Below, in pieces: positions 18,536 through 27,873 of a stretch of 64,000 bases of DNA. Made by a program: the position numbers and the translations under genes. Location: positions 310,001 through 374,000 of the forward strand of contig NZ_JABURY010000006.1 of assembly GCF_014489845.1 (NCBI RefSeq), read 5' to 3'. How positions within the stretch are numbered: the first letter of the stretch is position 1; every line of letters begins with the position of its first letter. The notes beneath the pieces are model-generated. The model had not been told where the DNA came from and searched no databases. It worked only from the letters and a program-made list of their open reading frames with translations. The DNA is from Frischella japonica. GTDB lineage: Bacteria; Pseudomonadota; Gammaproteobacteria; Enterobacterales; Orbaceae.

Positions 18536-18565
18536 TATCCTCATCAACAATGTATGATGAGGATA
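18536..18565. terminator. Bidirectional hairpin between gcd and the EF-hand protein gene
   Basis: TATCCTCATCA (18536-18546) pairs with TGATGAGGATA (18555-18565), an 11-bp perfect stem between two convergent genes. The minus-strand side is followed by ACTTTTG; the U-tracts are weak in both directions. Confidence 0.65.
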
Positions 18566-18587
18566 GCTTGTTAGTTCATTATTCAGC

Positions 18588-20798
18588 TTAAGAATTAGCG
18601 GTTGATTGACTCAGATGCGTTTGTTCATTGCTAAAATCAGGAATGATTTGTTGCAAATGACCACTATGCCATAGCCATACACCACTTACTATAATTCCAA
18701 TTGCTAACGCAATGAAAAATACGATCCAATATTTATAAACTTTTTTTCGCATCGGATCGATATAGGTTCGAGAAGCATTAGGAGGTAGTTCTGCTTTCGA
18801 CGTTAATTGCCCACCTAAGAAAAGATTAATTTTCACTTGTCCATTAATAGCCCAACCTGAAGCTTCCAACAGTGGTCCAAGTGTTCGTTGGCGTAATTTT
18901 ATCCAGGCTAAAACGACGGAAGGCCCAGAAATCACTAAAAAAATACCTAAAAAGACTAAAGGAAATTGCCACCATTTTAATTGGAAAAGTGAACTGGCAA
19001 TGCTAGCAAGCGCTGTACCTAAAGCACCTAACGCTAAACCTATAGCGGCAAAAATTCCCATACTTTTACTAAGATCAAACTTTTGGGTTTCTGGTGTCTG
19101 CACCGCTTTATTGGCAGAGTCCATAAGTGCTGAGTCTTTCGAACTGGCCCATTTATTGATTTGATCGGTAATAAAACGACCTATTCGTTTATAAGGGTCC
19201 CATATGGCTTGGCTTATGCTAATTGGTTTACTAATAATCTTAACGACTTTCGCATCCCAGTCATGTCCTTCATTATCAATGAACACGCCATTACGCCCTT
19301 CAAGTAAGAAATCTGCGTCACCAGCAGTCATGGCGGCCACAATGGTTTTCTTTTCTTGATTACCGGTTACTGGCGGATTTTTACGAGTACATTCACAATA
19401 AAGTAAGAACAGTTCGGAGTAATTGGCTAAAACAGTATGTTTACTGATATCGTTAACCGGAATACATAGCGAACAACAGCGACCATCAATAAATAAGCGT
19501 CCGGCCTGAAATGCCGCACGACGAGTATCTAAATCAAAGAAATCTTCAAAGGTAACAAAATTCATTAATAAACGATAAAGATGCCGGTGATAAATTATTA
19601 ACTTTTCTACATCAGCAACATCAGCGGCAGCAGCAGGGGTTTTGCTGTCTTTTTCAGCTAAGTTTTCAAATTGCTCAAATAAATCACTGTTTAAAATTTC
19701 TTTTATCCGAGCTTCACCCAGTTTATCGATAGTCATTTTGGGTTGAATTGTAATATCTACGTTGGCTAATGCTGGTTTAGAAGTTACGGCAAGGGCATAC
19801 GGCGATAATAATTTTTGCACATGTAACCAATCATCACGGGTGAGTTGATTTTCATTAGCAAGAAATGGTTTTATTAAATGCGCTAGCCGAGTTATTTTAT
19901 CCCGCCATATTGGATTTAAACCACTATCAAGAATTAAAGGTCGATCAGCAATAACTTTTGATAAGGGTAATTCTGCAAGGGTAGCGTCAGAAAGTAAGCC
20001 ATTATCACTTGGTACAATGTATTTTTCATCTACATTTAAAGCATTTTGTGCTTGGGGGGCGTAACTAGCTAATTCAATTCGCAAAAAGTAATCATTAACC
20101 TTATCTTTAACATCTTGCACTAATTGCCATGCTTCGGCAGTGTCTTCACCCAGTGGCGTGGTGGTAGAACCAACACTATCATGCCATAATATCCACTCTT
20201 GTAACGAATGCTTAAAACCCTGTGTAATTTGACAATTAACACCATCTAAACCGCTGGCGTCTTTTACCCCCCCCATCACATTTAGCGTATCTTTAATAAA
20301 GTCTTGTAATTCTTGTGAGATTTTATTGGTAATCGGAATAATTCCGTCACCATTATAGAGATTACTACTATTAAGTAAGGTCGAGGCATTTAAATCGGAT
20401 AAACAAATCGTGGTCTTATCAGACTTATTAATATTTGCAAGTATTGCTTGGGCCGTGATTAGTAGTGTTTTACCGTCATCAATCTCTGTATTAATAGCGG
20501 CTAAAGGAAGCTCTTCTGCACAATCAATAATACTATCGAGTCGTTTAAGTCGAGCTTTCAGCCATTTTACTGCATCAATAACTTCCGGAATACGGATGCG
20601 ATCATCCTTATCTTCGTCCAGTAATGCTAATGTTTTATCGTCAAAATCAAAACCAGATGCAGGACAGCTTAGTGCGACCCAAAGTTTCGGATCTAATTCA
20701 TCTAAGTGGGCAATATCTTCAGCACTATTAAGTATAACTTGATCTATACCCCCAACACGTTTAAATTTCCAATGATATTTTGTTATGTTTCCTGTCAT
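18588..20798 (-). CDS. Uncharacterised membrane protein with an EF-hand calcium-binding loop
   Basis: 736 residues; I do not recognise a named family. A canonical 12-residue EF-hand loop occurs at about 61-72 (DEDKDDRIRIPE), with Asp at positions 1, 3 and 5 and Glu at 12. No signal peptide is visible. The middle is a soluble, mostly helical region with a Cys-rich patch (GRCCSLCIP and LLYCECTRK, about 455-490). The C-terminus holds about three hydrophobic segments (about 590-615, 622-650 and 690-712), so the large N-terminal part is anchored by its C-terminus. A clear ribosome binding site (GAAAGG) precedes the ATG. It is monocistronic, convergent with gcd. Function unknown; calcium sensing is only suggested by the loop. 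Confidence 0.8.
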   Translation of the reverse strand: MTGNITKYHWKFKRVGGIDQVILNSAEDIAHLDELDPKLWVALSCPASGFDFDDKTLALLDEDKDDRIRIPEVIDAVKWLKARLKRLDSIIDCAEELPLAAINTEIDDGKTLLITAQAILANINKSDKTTICLSDLNASTLLNSSNLYNGDGIIPITNKISQELQDFIKDTLNVMGGVKDASGLDGVNCQITQGFKHSLQEWILWHDSVGSTTTPLGEDTAEAWQLVQDVKDKVNDYFLRIELASYAPQAQNALNVDEKYIVPSDNGLLSDATLAELPLSKVIADRPLILDSGLNPIWRDKITRLAHLIKPFLANENQLTRDDWLHVQKLLSPYALAVTSKPALANVDITIQPKMTIDKLGEARIKEILNSDLFEQFENLAEKDSKTPAAAADVADVEKLIIYHRHLYRLLMNFVTFEDFFDLDTRRAAFQAGRLFIDGRCCSLCIPVNDISKHTVLANYSELFLLYCECTRKNPPVTGNQEKKTIVAAMTAGDADFLLEGRNGVFIDNEGHDWDAKVVKIISKPISISQAIWDPYKRIGRFITDQINKWASSKDSALMDSANKAVQTPETQKFDLSKSMGIFAAIGLALGALGTALASIASSLFQLKWWQFPLVFLGIFLVISGPSVVLAWIKLRQRTLGPLLEASGWAINGQVKINLFLGGQLTSKAELPPNASRTYIDPMRKKVYKYWIVFFIALAIGIIVSGVWLWHSGHLQQIIPDFSNEQTHLSQSTANS

Positions 20799-21272
20799 GC
20801 AATTTACCTTTCTAATCTGATTAGCGCAATTAAATTTATTCAGTTGATTTAAAGCCTTATCCTGCTTTTTAAAGCAAAATTAGGTAGTGATAAAAACATC
20901 GTGCACATTTTCATGTTAGTAAATGTTTTTGGACCTTGCTTTTAACATAGTCTTTAAAATTTTTTTGTAGTTTATTATGCTATAGATGATTTTTTTATGC
21001 TATTAAAATAAGTCATTAATTATAAAGAGTTTTTGTTTTTGGCATCATAATTAAAGCATATAAAATACGTTAATCAATTAAGTTATTATTACCTATTTAA
21101 GTCTTTAATATTGTCTTTTAATGATATTTAACCATTGAATTTCTTTTAATATCGATTTTAGTATAAATTTATAACGAAATAATCCGATTTTTTATAACTT
21201 TATTATGTAAAGTCAGTAATAACATGGCATAATTCGGCATGAGTTTAATCCTTATTCAAATAATTAATATCT
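20799..21272. other. Intergenic region between EF-hand protein and uup
   Basis: About 474 AT-rich bases between divergent genes. It must hold both promoters. I see no frame, strong inverted repeat or known operator. Confidence 0.5.
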
Positions 21273-23192
21273 ATGGCTTTAATTACATTACATAATGCAT
21301 ACTTGTCTTTTAGTGATGCCCCACTACTGGATCATGTCAATTTATCCATTGAGCGTGGCGAAAGAGTTTGTTTGGTTGGGCGAAATGGTATGGGGAAATC
21401 AACATTATTAAAAATCCTCAATCGAGAAATTCCGCTTGATGACGGACAAATGATTGTTGAAAATGATATCGTGATAGCCCGCTTACAACAAGATCCACCA
21501 CGCAATATCGGTGGAACAATTTATGATTTTGTTGCAGAAGGTTTGCAAGATGTTGCTGATTTACTTAAACAATATCATTATTTATCACGCTTAATTGAAC
21601 ATGATGCTAGTGACGAAAAATTAGCACAACTAGCGCGTTTACAAGAACAGTTAGATATTAAAAACGGTTGGCAAATGGACAATCGTATTAACAATGTGTT
21701 ATCTGAACTTGCGCTTCAACCTGATATTGAACTATCCAGTTTATCGGGCGGGTGGTTACGTAAAGCTGCACTAGCGAAAGCATTAGTGAATAAACCCGAT
21801 CTTTTATTACTCGATGAACCAACAAACCACTTAGATATTGACGCGATTGCTTGGTTGGAAGAGTTTTTAAAAGGATTTAGTGGCAGTATCGTTTTTATAT
21901 CCCATGACCGTTCATTTATTCGCCATATGGCGACACGAATTTTAGATCTTGACCGTGGTAATATTACCTCGTGGCCTGGGGATTATGATCAATATCTCCT
22001 TGGCAAAGAAGAAGCTTTGCGTGTTGAAGAGTTGCAAAATGCTGAATTTGATAAAAAGTTAGCACAAGAAGAAGTTTGGATTAGGCAAGGTATTAAAGCC
22101 AGACGTACCCGCAATGAAGGTCGTGTCAGAGCCCTTAAAGCGTTACGTCAGGAATATGCTAACCGTCGACAAGTGATGGGAACAGCGAAAATGCAAATTG
22201 AGGAAGCATTACGATCTGGGAAAATCATTTTTGACTTAGAAAATGTTAGTTATCAGATTGAAAGTAAAAAATTAATCACTAATTTTACCGCACAGGTATT
22301 GCGTGGTGATAAAATTGCCTTAATTGGACCCAATGGGGTTGGTAAAACCACATTAATTAAATTAATGCTAAAAGACATTGCGCCAACTTCCGGTTCAATA
22401 CATTGTGGGACAAAACTAGAAATTGCTTATTTTGATCAACATCGTGCCGATCTTGATCCAGACAAAACCGTTATGGATAATCTTGCTTATGGTAAACAAG
22501 AAGTCACCGTAAACGGGCGTAATCGACATGTGCTTGGTTATTTGCAAGATTTTTTATTTCATCCTAAACGTGCCAGAACTCCGGTTAGTGCATTATCTGG
22601 TGGCGAAAAAAATCGCTTATTGTTAGCAAAATTATTTCTGAACCCCAGTAACTTATTAATTCTTGATGAACCTACTAACGATCTAGATATTGAAACGTTG
22701 GAATTATTGGAAGAATTGATCAGTGACTATAAAGGAACCGTTCTTTTAGTGAGTCACGATCGACATTTTGTTGATAATGCGGTGAATCAATGCTGGTTTT
22801 TTGAAGGGAATGGCAAGGTTGTTGCTTATGCCGGTGGCTATTATGATGCATATCATCAACAGCAAAACACAAAACTCATTGCCAAACAATCGCCTATAAA
22901 AAATGAAGCAGTAAAGACGGATGTAAAAGGGGGACAGGAAAAACCTTTATCCAATAGTAAAAAGCTAAGTTATAAACAAACTCGTGAACTTGAAGCGTTA
23001 CCAGCTAAAATCGAGCAATTGGAACAAACAATTAGTCAATTGCAACAACAAATTGCAGCGCCAGGTTTTTTTGAGCAATCCCATGAGGTAACTAATAAAA
23101 TACTTAGTGAGGTTGCTGAACATGAACTAGCACTAGAGCAAGCGTTCAATTTATGGGAAGAACTTGAAGGGATTAAAAATGGTGCTCACTAA
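21273..23192 (+). CDS. uup: ABC-F ATPase Uup
   Basis: 639 residues with two ATP-binding cassettes and no membrane helices. Cassette 1 has Walker A GRNGMGKST, signature LSGGWLRKA and Walker B LLLLDEPTNHLD. Cassette 2 has GPNGVGKTT, LSGGEKNR and LLILDEPTNDLD. A charged linker lies between them and a C-terminal coiled coil (about 565-635) gives the DNA-binding domain typical of Uup. ABC-F proteins act on ribosomes; Uup loss in E. coli raises precise excision of transposons and affects replication-fork recovery. The gene is apparently monocistronic. Confidence 0.93.
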   Translation: MALITLHNAYLSFSDAPLLDHVNLSIERGERVCLVGRNGMGKSTLLKILNREIPLDDGQMIVENDIVIARLQQDPPRNIGGTIYDFVAEGLQDVADLLKQYHYLSRLIEHDASDEKLAQLARLQEQLDIKNGWQMDNRINNVLSELALQPDIELSSLSGGWLRKAALAKALVNKPDLLLLDEPTNHLDIDAIAWLEEFLKGFSGSIVFISHDRSFIRHMATRILDLDRGNITSWPGDYDQYLLGKEEALRVEELQNAEFDKKLAQEEVWIRQGIKARRTRNEGRVRALKALRQEYANRRQVMGTAKMQIEEALRSGKIIFDLENVSYQIESKKLITNFTAQVLRGDKIALIGPNGVGKTTLIKLMLKDIAPTSGSIHCGTKLEIAYFDQHRADLDPDKTVMDNLAYGKQEVTVNGRNRHVLGYLQDFLFHPKRARTPVSALSGGEKNRLLLAKLFLNPSNLLILDEPTNDLDIETLELLEELISDYKGTVLLVSHDRHFVDNAVNQCWFFEGNGKVVAYAGGYYDAYHQQQNTKLIAKQSPIKNEAVKTDVKGGQEKPLSNSKKLSYKQTRELEALPAKIEQLEQTISQLQQQIAAPGFFEQSHEVTNKILSEVAEHELALEQAFNLWEELEGIKNGAH

Positions 23193-23311
23193 AATAATTA
23201 AATAATGCTTTTAGTAGGTTATTAAGGTATTCTAGATAAAATAATAATTCAGTATTTTGATTAATTTTATTACTATTAAATTTTGAAAGTGATTTTATTT
23301 ATCTAGAAAAT

Positions 23312-23340
23312 CAGGTTATCTTAATTAATAAGATAATCTG
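23312..23340. repeat. Perfect hairpin between uup and pqiA
   Basis: A 12-bp stem (CAGGTTATCTTA with TAAGATAATCTG, one G-T pair) around a 5-base loop, ending 24 bases before the pqiA ATG. There is no U-tract, so it is not a standard terminator. It may be an operator or a leader hairpin affecting pqiA translation. Confidence 0.5.
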
Positions 23341-23364
23341 AGTGGAGTCAAGTTAAGTTATTTT

Positions 23365-24606
23365 ATGACATCAAATACTGAATCAAAGGTCCAGTACGCT
23401 TTATGTTTTCATTGTGATTTACTCAGTGAATTGCCGGATATCACTAATCACCACAAAGCTATTTGCCCACGCTGTCATACTCGCTTAGCGCGAGCAAGTT
23501 TGCATATGAAACGCGATACGCTAATTTATTCGATTTGTGCGCTTATTATGTTGATTTTGGCTTGCAGTTTTATCTTTATTCATATTCGTGTAGTTGGTAA
23601 TACTAATAATTTGAATTTACTTGAGATCTCTACTCTTTTACTCGAAGATCATTATATTTCGTTAATGTTCTTATTTGTTTTGTTTGTTCTCTCACTACCT
23701 ATTTTGTCGCTAAGCATTCAAATTATTGTATGCAGTAATTTACCATTATCCAAATTTCGTAAACGTGACTTGATGATTTTATATGATAAGCTAAGCCATT
23801 GGTCAATGCCGGAAATTTTTATGGCAGGCGTATTAGTAAGTTTTGTGAAATTAACGAATTATGGTGATATTGGTATTGATCAGGCTTTTTGGGCGTTTTG
23901 CTTATTTATTATTTTTCAACTGAAATCAACATTGGAATTTTCATCCAGAAAAATCTGGAATGAAATTGCCACATTTAATTTTGTTAATAGCAAGTTGTTA
24001 CCTGGTAAAATTGGCATTAAACAAAATATCCGCTTATGTTTATGTTGTCATGCTATTTTACCTGCTTTACAACGTCATTGCCCACGTTGTAAGCAAAAAG
24101 GTAAATTGCGTGAAAATGATAAAATACAATGGACAATGGCGTTATTGATTACCTCGCTTATTCTTTATATTCCAGCAAATCTATATGGCATTATGAACAC
24201 GATATTTTTAGGATCTGCGTCCAGTTCAACCATTATCGATGGGGTAATTTATATGTGGCAAGAAGGTGACTATCCAGTGGCATTAGTTATCTTTACGGCG
24301 AGTATCATCATTCCTGTTCTAAAGATTCTTGCGCTGAGTTGGCTATGTTGTTTTGTTTTATTCAAACACCAAAAAAAACAGCGTGATTGTATAAAAATGA
24401 GCCGATTATATAAAATGGTTGAGTTTATTGGACGTTGGTCAATGATTGATATTTTCGTCGTTGCTGTTATATCAACTTTAATTCGTAATGGTGAATTAAT
24501 TTCAGTCTACCCTGATATTGGAGTCATATATTTTGCTGCGGTTGTGATTATTACCATGATAGCATCACATCAATATGATCCTCGGCTAATTTGGGATAAA
24601 CATTAA
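23365..24606 (+). CDS. pqiA: Intermembrane transport protein PqiA
   Basis: 413 residues. Two repeated halves each begin with a zinc-ribbon: CFHCDLL...CPRCHTRL near residue 15-37 and CLCCHAIL...CPRCKQK near 225-248. Each half is followed by about four membrane helices, the PqiA-domain architecture. PqiA is the inner-membrane partner of the MCE protein PqiB, which forms a tunnel across the periplasm for lipids; in E. coli the set is induced by paraquat through SoxRS. First gene of pqiABC. Confidence 0.92.
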   Translation: MTSNTESKVQYALCFHCDLLSELPDITNHHKAICPRCHTRLARASLHMKRDTLIYSICALIMLILACSFIFIHIRVVGNTNNLNLLEISTLLLEDHYISLMFLFVLFVLSLPILSLSIQIIVCSNLPLSKFRKRDLMILYDKLSHWSMPEIFMAGVLVSFVKLTNYGDIGIDQAFWAFCLFIIFQLKSTLEFSSRKIWNEIATFNFVNSKLLPGKIGIKQNIRLCLCCHAILPALQRHCPRCKQKGKLRENDKIQWTMALLITSLILYIPANLYGIMNTIFLGSASSSTIIDGVIYMWQEGDYPVALVIFTASIIIPVLKILALSWLCCFVLFKHQKKQRDCIKMSRLYKMVEFIGRWSMIDIFVVAVISTLIRNGELISVYPDIGVIYFAAVVIITMIASHQYDPRLIWDKH

Positions 24607-24681
24607 TTTGGTAAATTTTGAAACATTAAAACTCAGTCAATGGCATTATTATTAGTATTGAATGTAATTATTAGGTGAACT

Positions 24682-26319
24682 ATGTCTGCACTATCACGCA
24701 AAATTGCTAAAACTGTAAAAATAGATCGTATTTCAGCAATTTGGATTATCCCAATTGTTACATTGGGTATTGGAATATGGATGTTATATAGTCATTTTGC
24801 CGAACAAGGTAAGAGCGTGACTTTATTAGCTCATGATGCCAGCGGTATTGTTGCCGGCAAAACGGTGATTAGAAGCCGGAGCGTCGATGTTGGGATAGTA
24901 GAGTCTGTAACATTAAGTAAAGATTATAAAAAAGTGGTTATTCATGGTCGAATAAATAAAGATATGGAACCCTTAGTCAAAAATGATTCAATCTTTTGGA
25001 TTGTTAAACCGCAAATTGGTCGAGAAGGCGTTACTGGTCTTGGTACATTACTATCTGGTGTGTATATTGAGCTGGTAGCAGGTAAGGATCAATCTGATTT
25101 TAATGATAAACCATTTAGTTTATCTGATACACCGCCATTAACTGCACCAAATGAAGCTGGAATCAGAATTAATTTGGAAAGTAGTCAAAGTGGCGTCATT
25201 CCGCGAGGTGCATCTGTTTTATTTAGAGGATATCGGGTAGGTAACGTTGAAACTTCCGATTTTGATATTCAATCTCGCAAAATGAAATATCAATTATTTA
25301 TCTCAAAGCCATACGATACATTGATCACGCAAAATGTGAGATTTTGGAAAGAAGGTGGCGTGAATTTATCATTATCTTCACAGGGTGCCAATTTAGATAT
25401 TCCCTCGATTGACGTTTTACTTTCAGGCGGAATTAGCTTTGATGTGCCAGACGGGACTAAATTTGGTGAACCGGTTAAACCTTTCGCAACTTATCAACTT
25501 TATCAAAATAAAAAATCTATTCAGGATTCTCAATATACTGATTATCATGAATTTTTATTGTTTTTTAATGATTCTATCTCTGGTTTGGAGGTAGGTGCAC
25601 CAGTGGAATATCGAGGTATTCGTATTGGTTCGGTGAGTCAGGTTCCGTTTTATACCAGAAAAATTCTGGCTACAAATCCCATTTCAAATCACAATATACC
25701 GGTTTTAATTCGAATTGAACCAGGGCGATTAAGTGATGTCTTAGAGCAACCTACCGATTTAGCCAAGATTATTATCAATGAACAACATAATGGCTTAAGA
25801 GCTGCGCTTAAGTCAGCTAATTTTATTACTGGGGCATTATATATTGATCTTAATTATTATTCCGAATACCAAAATACACCGTTCGAAACACAAAGCCAAG
25901 CATTTGGTTATGATACAATTATGACAGTGCCAGCAGGACTATCCCAATTGCAAGCTAAGTTGCTACAAACGTTAGACAATTTTAATAAATTACCTTTAGA
26001 TAAAACCGTGAATGAATTGAATCAATCATTACAGAAGAGCCAAAAATTATTGGAATCTTTAACGGCAATAACTAATAGTAAAGATATGCAAAATTTACCT
26101 AAAGAGCTGAAAACAACTATTGAGTCGCTTAATAAAACCTTACAAAGCCTTCAACCCGGTTCAGCCTTGCATAATCAATTACAAACCGATTTGCAGAAAT
26201 TTGAAAGTATGATGGACCAACTTTCACCAGTGCTTGATACGTTGAATGATAAAAGTAATTCTTTAATCTTTGCAGCACCGAAAAAACAGGATCCACAACC
26301 TAAAGCGCGAGGACATTAG
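24682..26319 (+). CDS. pqiB: MCE-domain intermembrane transport protein PqiB
   Basis: 545 residues, equal to E. coli PqiB. One N-terminal membrane helix (about 20-40) is followed by three MCE domains (about 45-145, 160-275 and 285-410; each with a core like GIVAGKTVIRSRSVDVG or GAPVEYRGIRIGSV). A long C-terminal amphipathic helix (about 425-530) forms the needle-like tube. It bridges inner and outer membranes for lipid movement. It starts with ATG after AGGTG and is followed 2 bases later by pqiC. Confidence 0.93.
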   Translation: MSALSRKIAKTVKIDRISAIWIIPIVTLGIGIWMLYSHFAEQGKSVTLLAHDASGIVAGKTVIRSRSVDVGIVESVTLSKDYKKVVIHGRINKDMEPLVKNDSIFWIVKPQIGREGVTGLGTLLSGVYIELVAGKDQSDFNDKPFSLSDTPPLTAPNEAGIRINLESSQSGVIPRGASVLFRGYRVGNVETSDFDIQSRKMKYQLFISKPYDTLITQNVRFWKEGGVNLSLSSQGANLDIPSIDVLLSGGISFDVPDGTKFGEPVKPFATYQLYQNKKSIQDSQYTDYHEFLLFFNDSISGLEVGAPVEYRGIRIGSVSQVPFYTRKILATNPISNHNIPVLIRIEPGRLSDVLEQPTDLAKIIINEQHNGLRAALKSANFITGALYIDLNYYSEYQNTPFETQSQAFGYDTIMTVPAGLSQLQAKLLQTLDNFNKLPLDKTVNELNQSLQKSQKLLESLTAITNSKDMQNLPKELKTTIESLNKTLQSLQPGSALHNQLQTDLQKFESMMDQLSPVLDTLNDKSNSLIFAAPKKQDPQPKARGH

Positions 26320-26321
26320 TC

Positions 26322-26882
26322 GTGAAAAAATTATTTATCTTGATAATGTTATTTTTAGTTGTTGGTTGCGCTTCTTCGTTACCAAATAAAACCTATTATC
26401 AACTAAAGAGTGATTTTAGTGATAGCCATATTTTGCATTCACATAAAGTCAAAGATGTAATATTGATTAATAATATTCAAGTGGCGAATTATTTGGATAA
26501 AAATGGTATTGTTTATCAAACCAATGATATGCAATATGTTACAGCAAATAATAATTTATGGTTAACGCCATTATCAGATCAAATCAAACAGCGTTTAGTG
26601 CAAGACTTAGCTGTTTTAATGCCTAATTATTTGCTTACGACTCAACCCACTAACAATCCCAAAGCAACATTAACGCTTTATATTGATAGTTTTCATGGAG
26701 TGTATACTGGCGATGCAGTGATTAAAGGGCATTGGGTGATTACGACGGTTAAGGATGTTATCACCAAACATTTTGATTATCGACTTCGCCTGACTGATGA
26801 CGGTTATTTAGCTGTCGTTAAAGCGTTATCCCAAGGTTGGCAAGAAGAAGAAATTGATCTAGTTAAAAGTATGCAGTTTTGA
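26322..26882 (+). CDS. pqiC: Outer-membrane lipoprotein PqiC
   Basis: 186 residues starting at GTG with GCGAGGA upstream. A lipoprotein signal with lipobox VVGCASS puts the lipidated cysteine at residue 16. The rest matches the ABC-type transport auxiliary domain (DUF330) of PqiC, for example NKTYYQLKSDF and LWLTPLSDQIKQRL. PqiC anchors the distal end of the PqiB tube at the outer membrane. Last gene of pqiABC, followed by a terminator. Confidence 0.9.
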   Translation: MKKLFILIMLFLVVGCASSLPNKTYYQLKSDFSDSHILHSHKVKDVILINNIQVANYLDKNGIVYQTNDMQYVTANNNLWLTPLSDQIKQRLVQDLAVLMPNYLLTTQPTNNPKATLTLYIDSFHGVYTGDAVIKGHWVITTVKDVITKHFDYRLRLTDDGYLAVVKALSQGWQEEEIDLVKSMQF

Positions 26883-26893
26883 ATTAGAATAAT

Positions 26894-26914
26894 AGCGAGC
26901 TAATACTGCTCGCT
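26894..26914. terminator. Terminator of pqiABC (convergent with yeaD)
   Basis: AGCGAGC (26894-26900) pairs with GCTCGCT (26908-26914) around a 7-base loop, followed on the plus strand by TTATATTATA. Confidence 0.7.
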
Positions 26915-26946
26915 TTATATTATAACCAGATTAGTCGGCACCGAAA

Positions 26947-27822
26947 TTACTTTTCAACGCTAATTTCGACCCCATAGCGTGCAAATTGCTGTGGTGTTAA
27001 CATAATCGGATGATGGATTCGACAGGTTTCAACACAAACAAAATGTTGATAGCTATTATCAGCAAGATCACTCATCGCCTTTGCTTTTTCTACCCATGGA
27101 TTCCAAACTACAACATCACTGTATGTAAAATGTTGAATCTTAATTGAACGATGGCGATCTTTAATATAGCTAATCGGTTCTGGTTGAGTATAAATACGAT
27201 CCACTTCTTGATCAAACGTCATGGAACCAACATTTTTAGGGGGATTAACTGTCGATAATTTATCAATATAATCTGCACCTAAACCTTCGATGGTTACTTG
27301 ATGAATATCACTAACGCCAAAATAGCTATGTAAGGCACTGGTAGCCGAAAAATCACCTTGACACGATAGTTCTACTTTGCACGTTTTACCTAATTGAAAT
27401 CGCATTTCTAAGCCAAATTCGTGAGGCCAATATTGTAATGTTTCATCAGTCTGATGCAATGATAATAGTAGCTCAACGCCTTGGTCATCTTCATGGACAT
27501 ATTTCAATTGCCAATCTACTATTCGGGCAAAACCATGTGCGGGTGACAAGGTGTTACCAAACCAAGGCCAGCAGACGGGAATACCACCACGAATCGCTTT
27601 TCCGCGTTTAAATAACGCATTATCACTTAACCAAACCACAGGAGATGCTTCATCGGTTGGTTGCCAGTAAAGAAGATGAGCACCTTGTAATGATATTGCT
27701 GCTTGGCACAGTGGATGATCAATAACACATAAAGTGTGTTCATCAAATTGAATTTGATTGACGTGTTGACTAATTGTTTTTATATGATTACGACAGTTTT
27801 GAATAGCTTGAATGATAGGCAT
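26947..27822 (-). CDS. yeaD: D-hexose-6-phosphate mutarotase (YeaD)
   Basis: 291 residues, aldose-1-epimerase fold. Family-typical segments include KRGKAIRGGIPVCWPWFG, PAHGFARIVDW and VVWNPWVEKAKAMSDL. The likely catalytic His lies in PAHGFAR and the Glu in CVETCR. It interconverts alpha and beta anomers of glucose-6-phosphate and related sugars, feeding Zwf among others. Its promoter should lie in or next to the first unit of the tandem array upstream, since that array fills the space between it and deoB. Confidence 0.9.
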   Translation of the reverse strand: MPIIQAIQNCRNHIKTISQHVNQIQFDEHTLCVIDHPLCQAAISLQGAHLLYWQPTDEASPVVWLSDNALFKRGKAIRGGIPVCWPWFGNTLSPAHGFARIVDWQLKYVHEDDQGVELLLSLHQTDETLQYWPHEFGLEMRFQLGKTCKVELSCQGDFSATSALHSYFGVSDIHQVTIEGLGADYIDKLSTVNPPKNVGSMTFDQEVDRIYTQPEPISYIKDRHRSIKIQHFTYSDVVVWNPWVEKAKAMSDLADNSYQHFVCVETCRIHHPIMLTPQQFARYGVEISVEK

Positions 27823-27873
27823 AAGTATACGCTCCCAAATGGATTTTCTTGCTCGCTATTTTACGCTTTCTTT

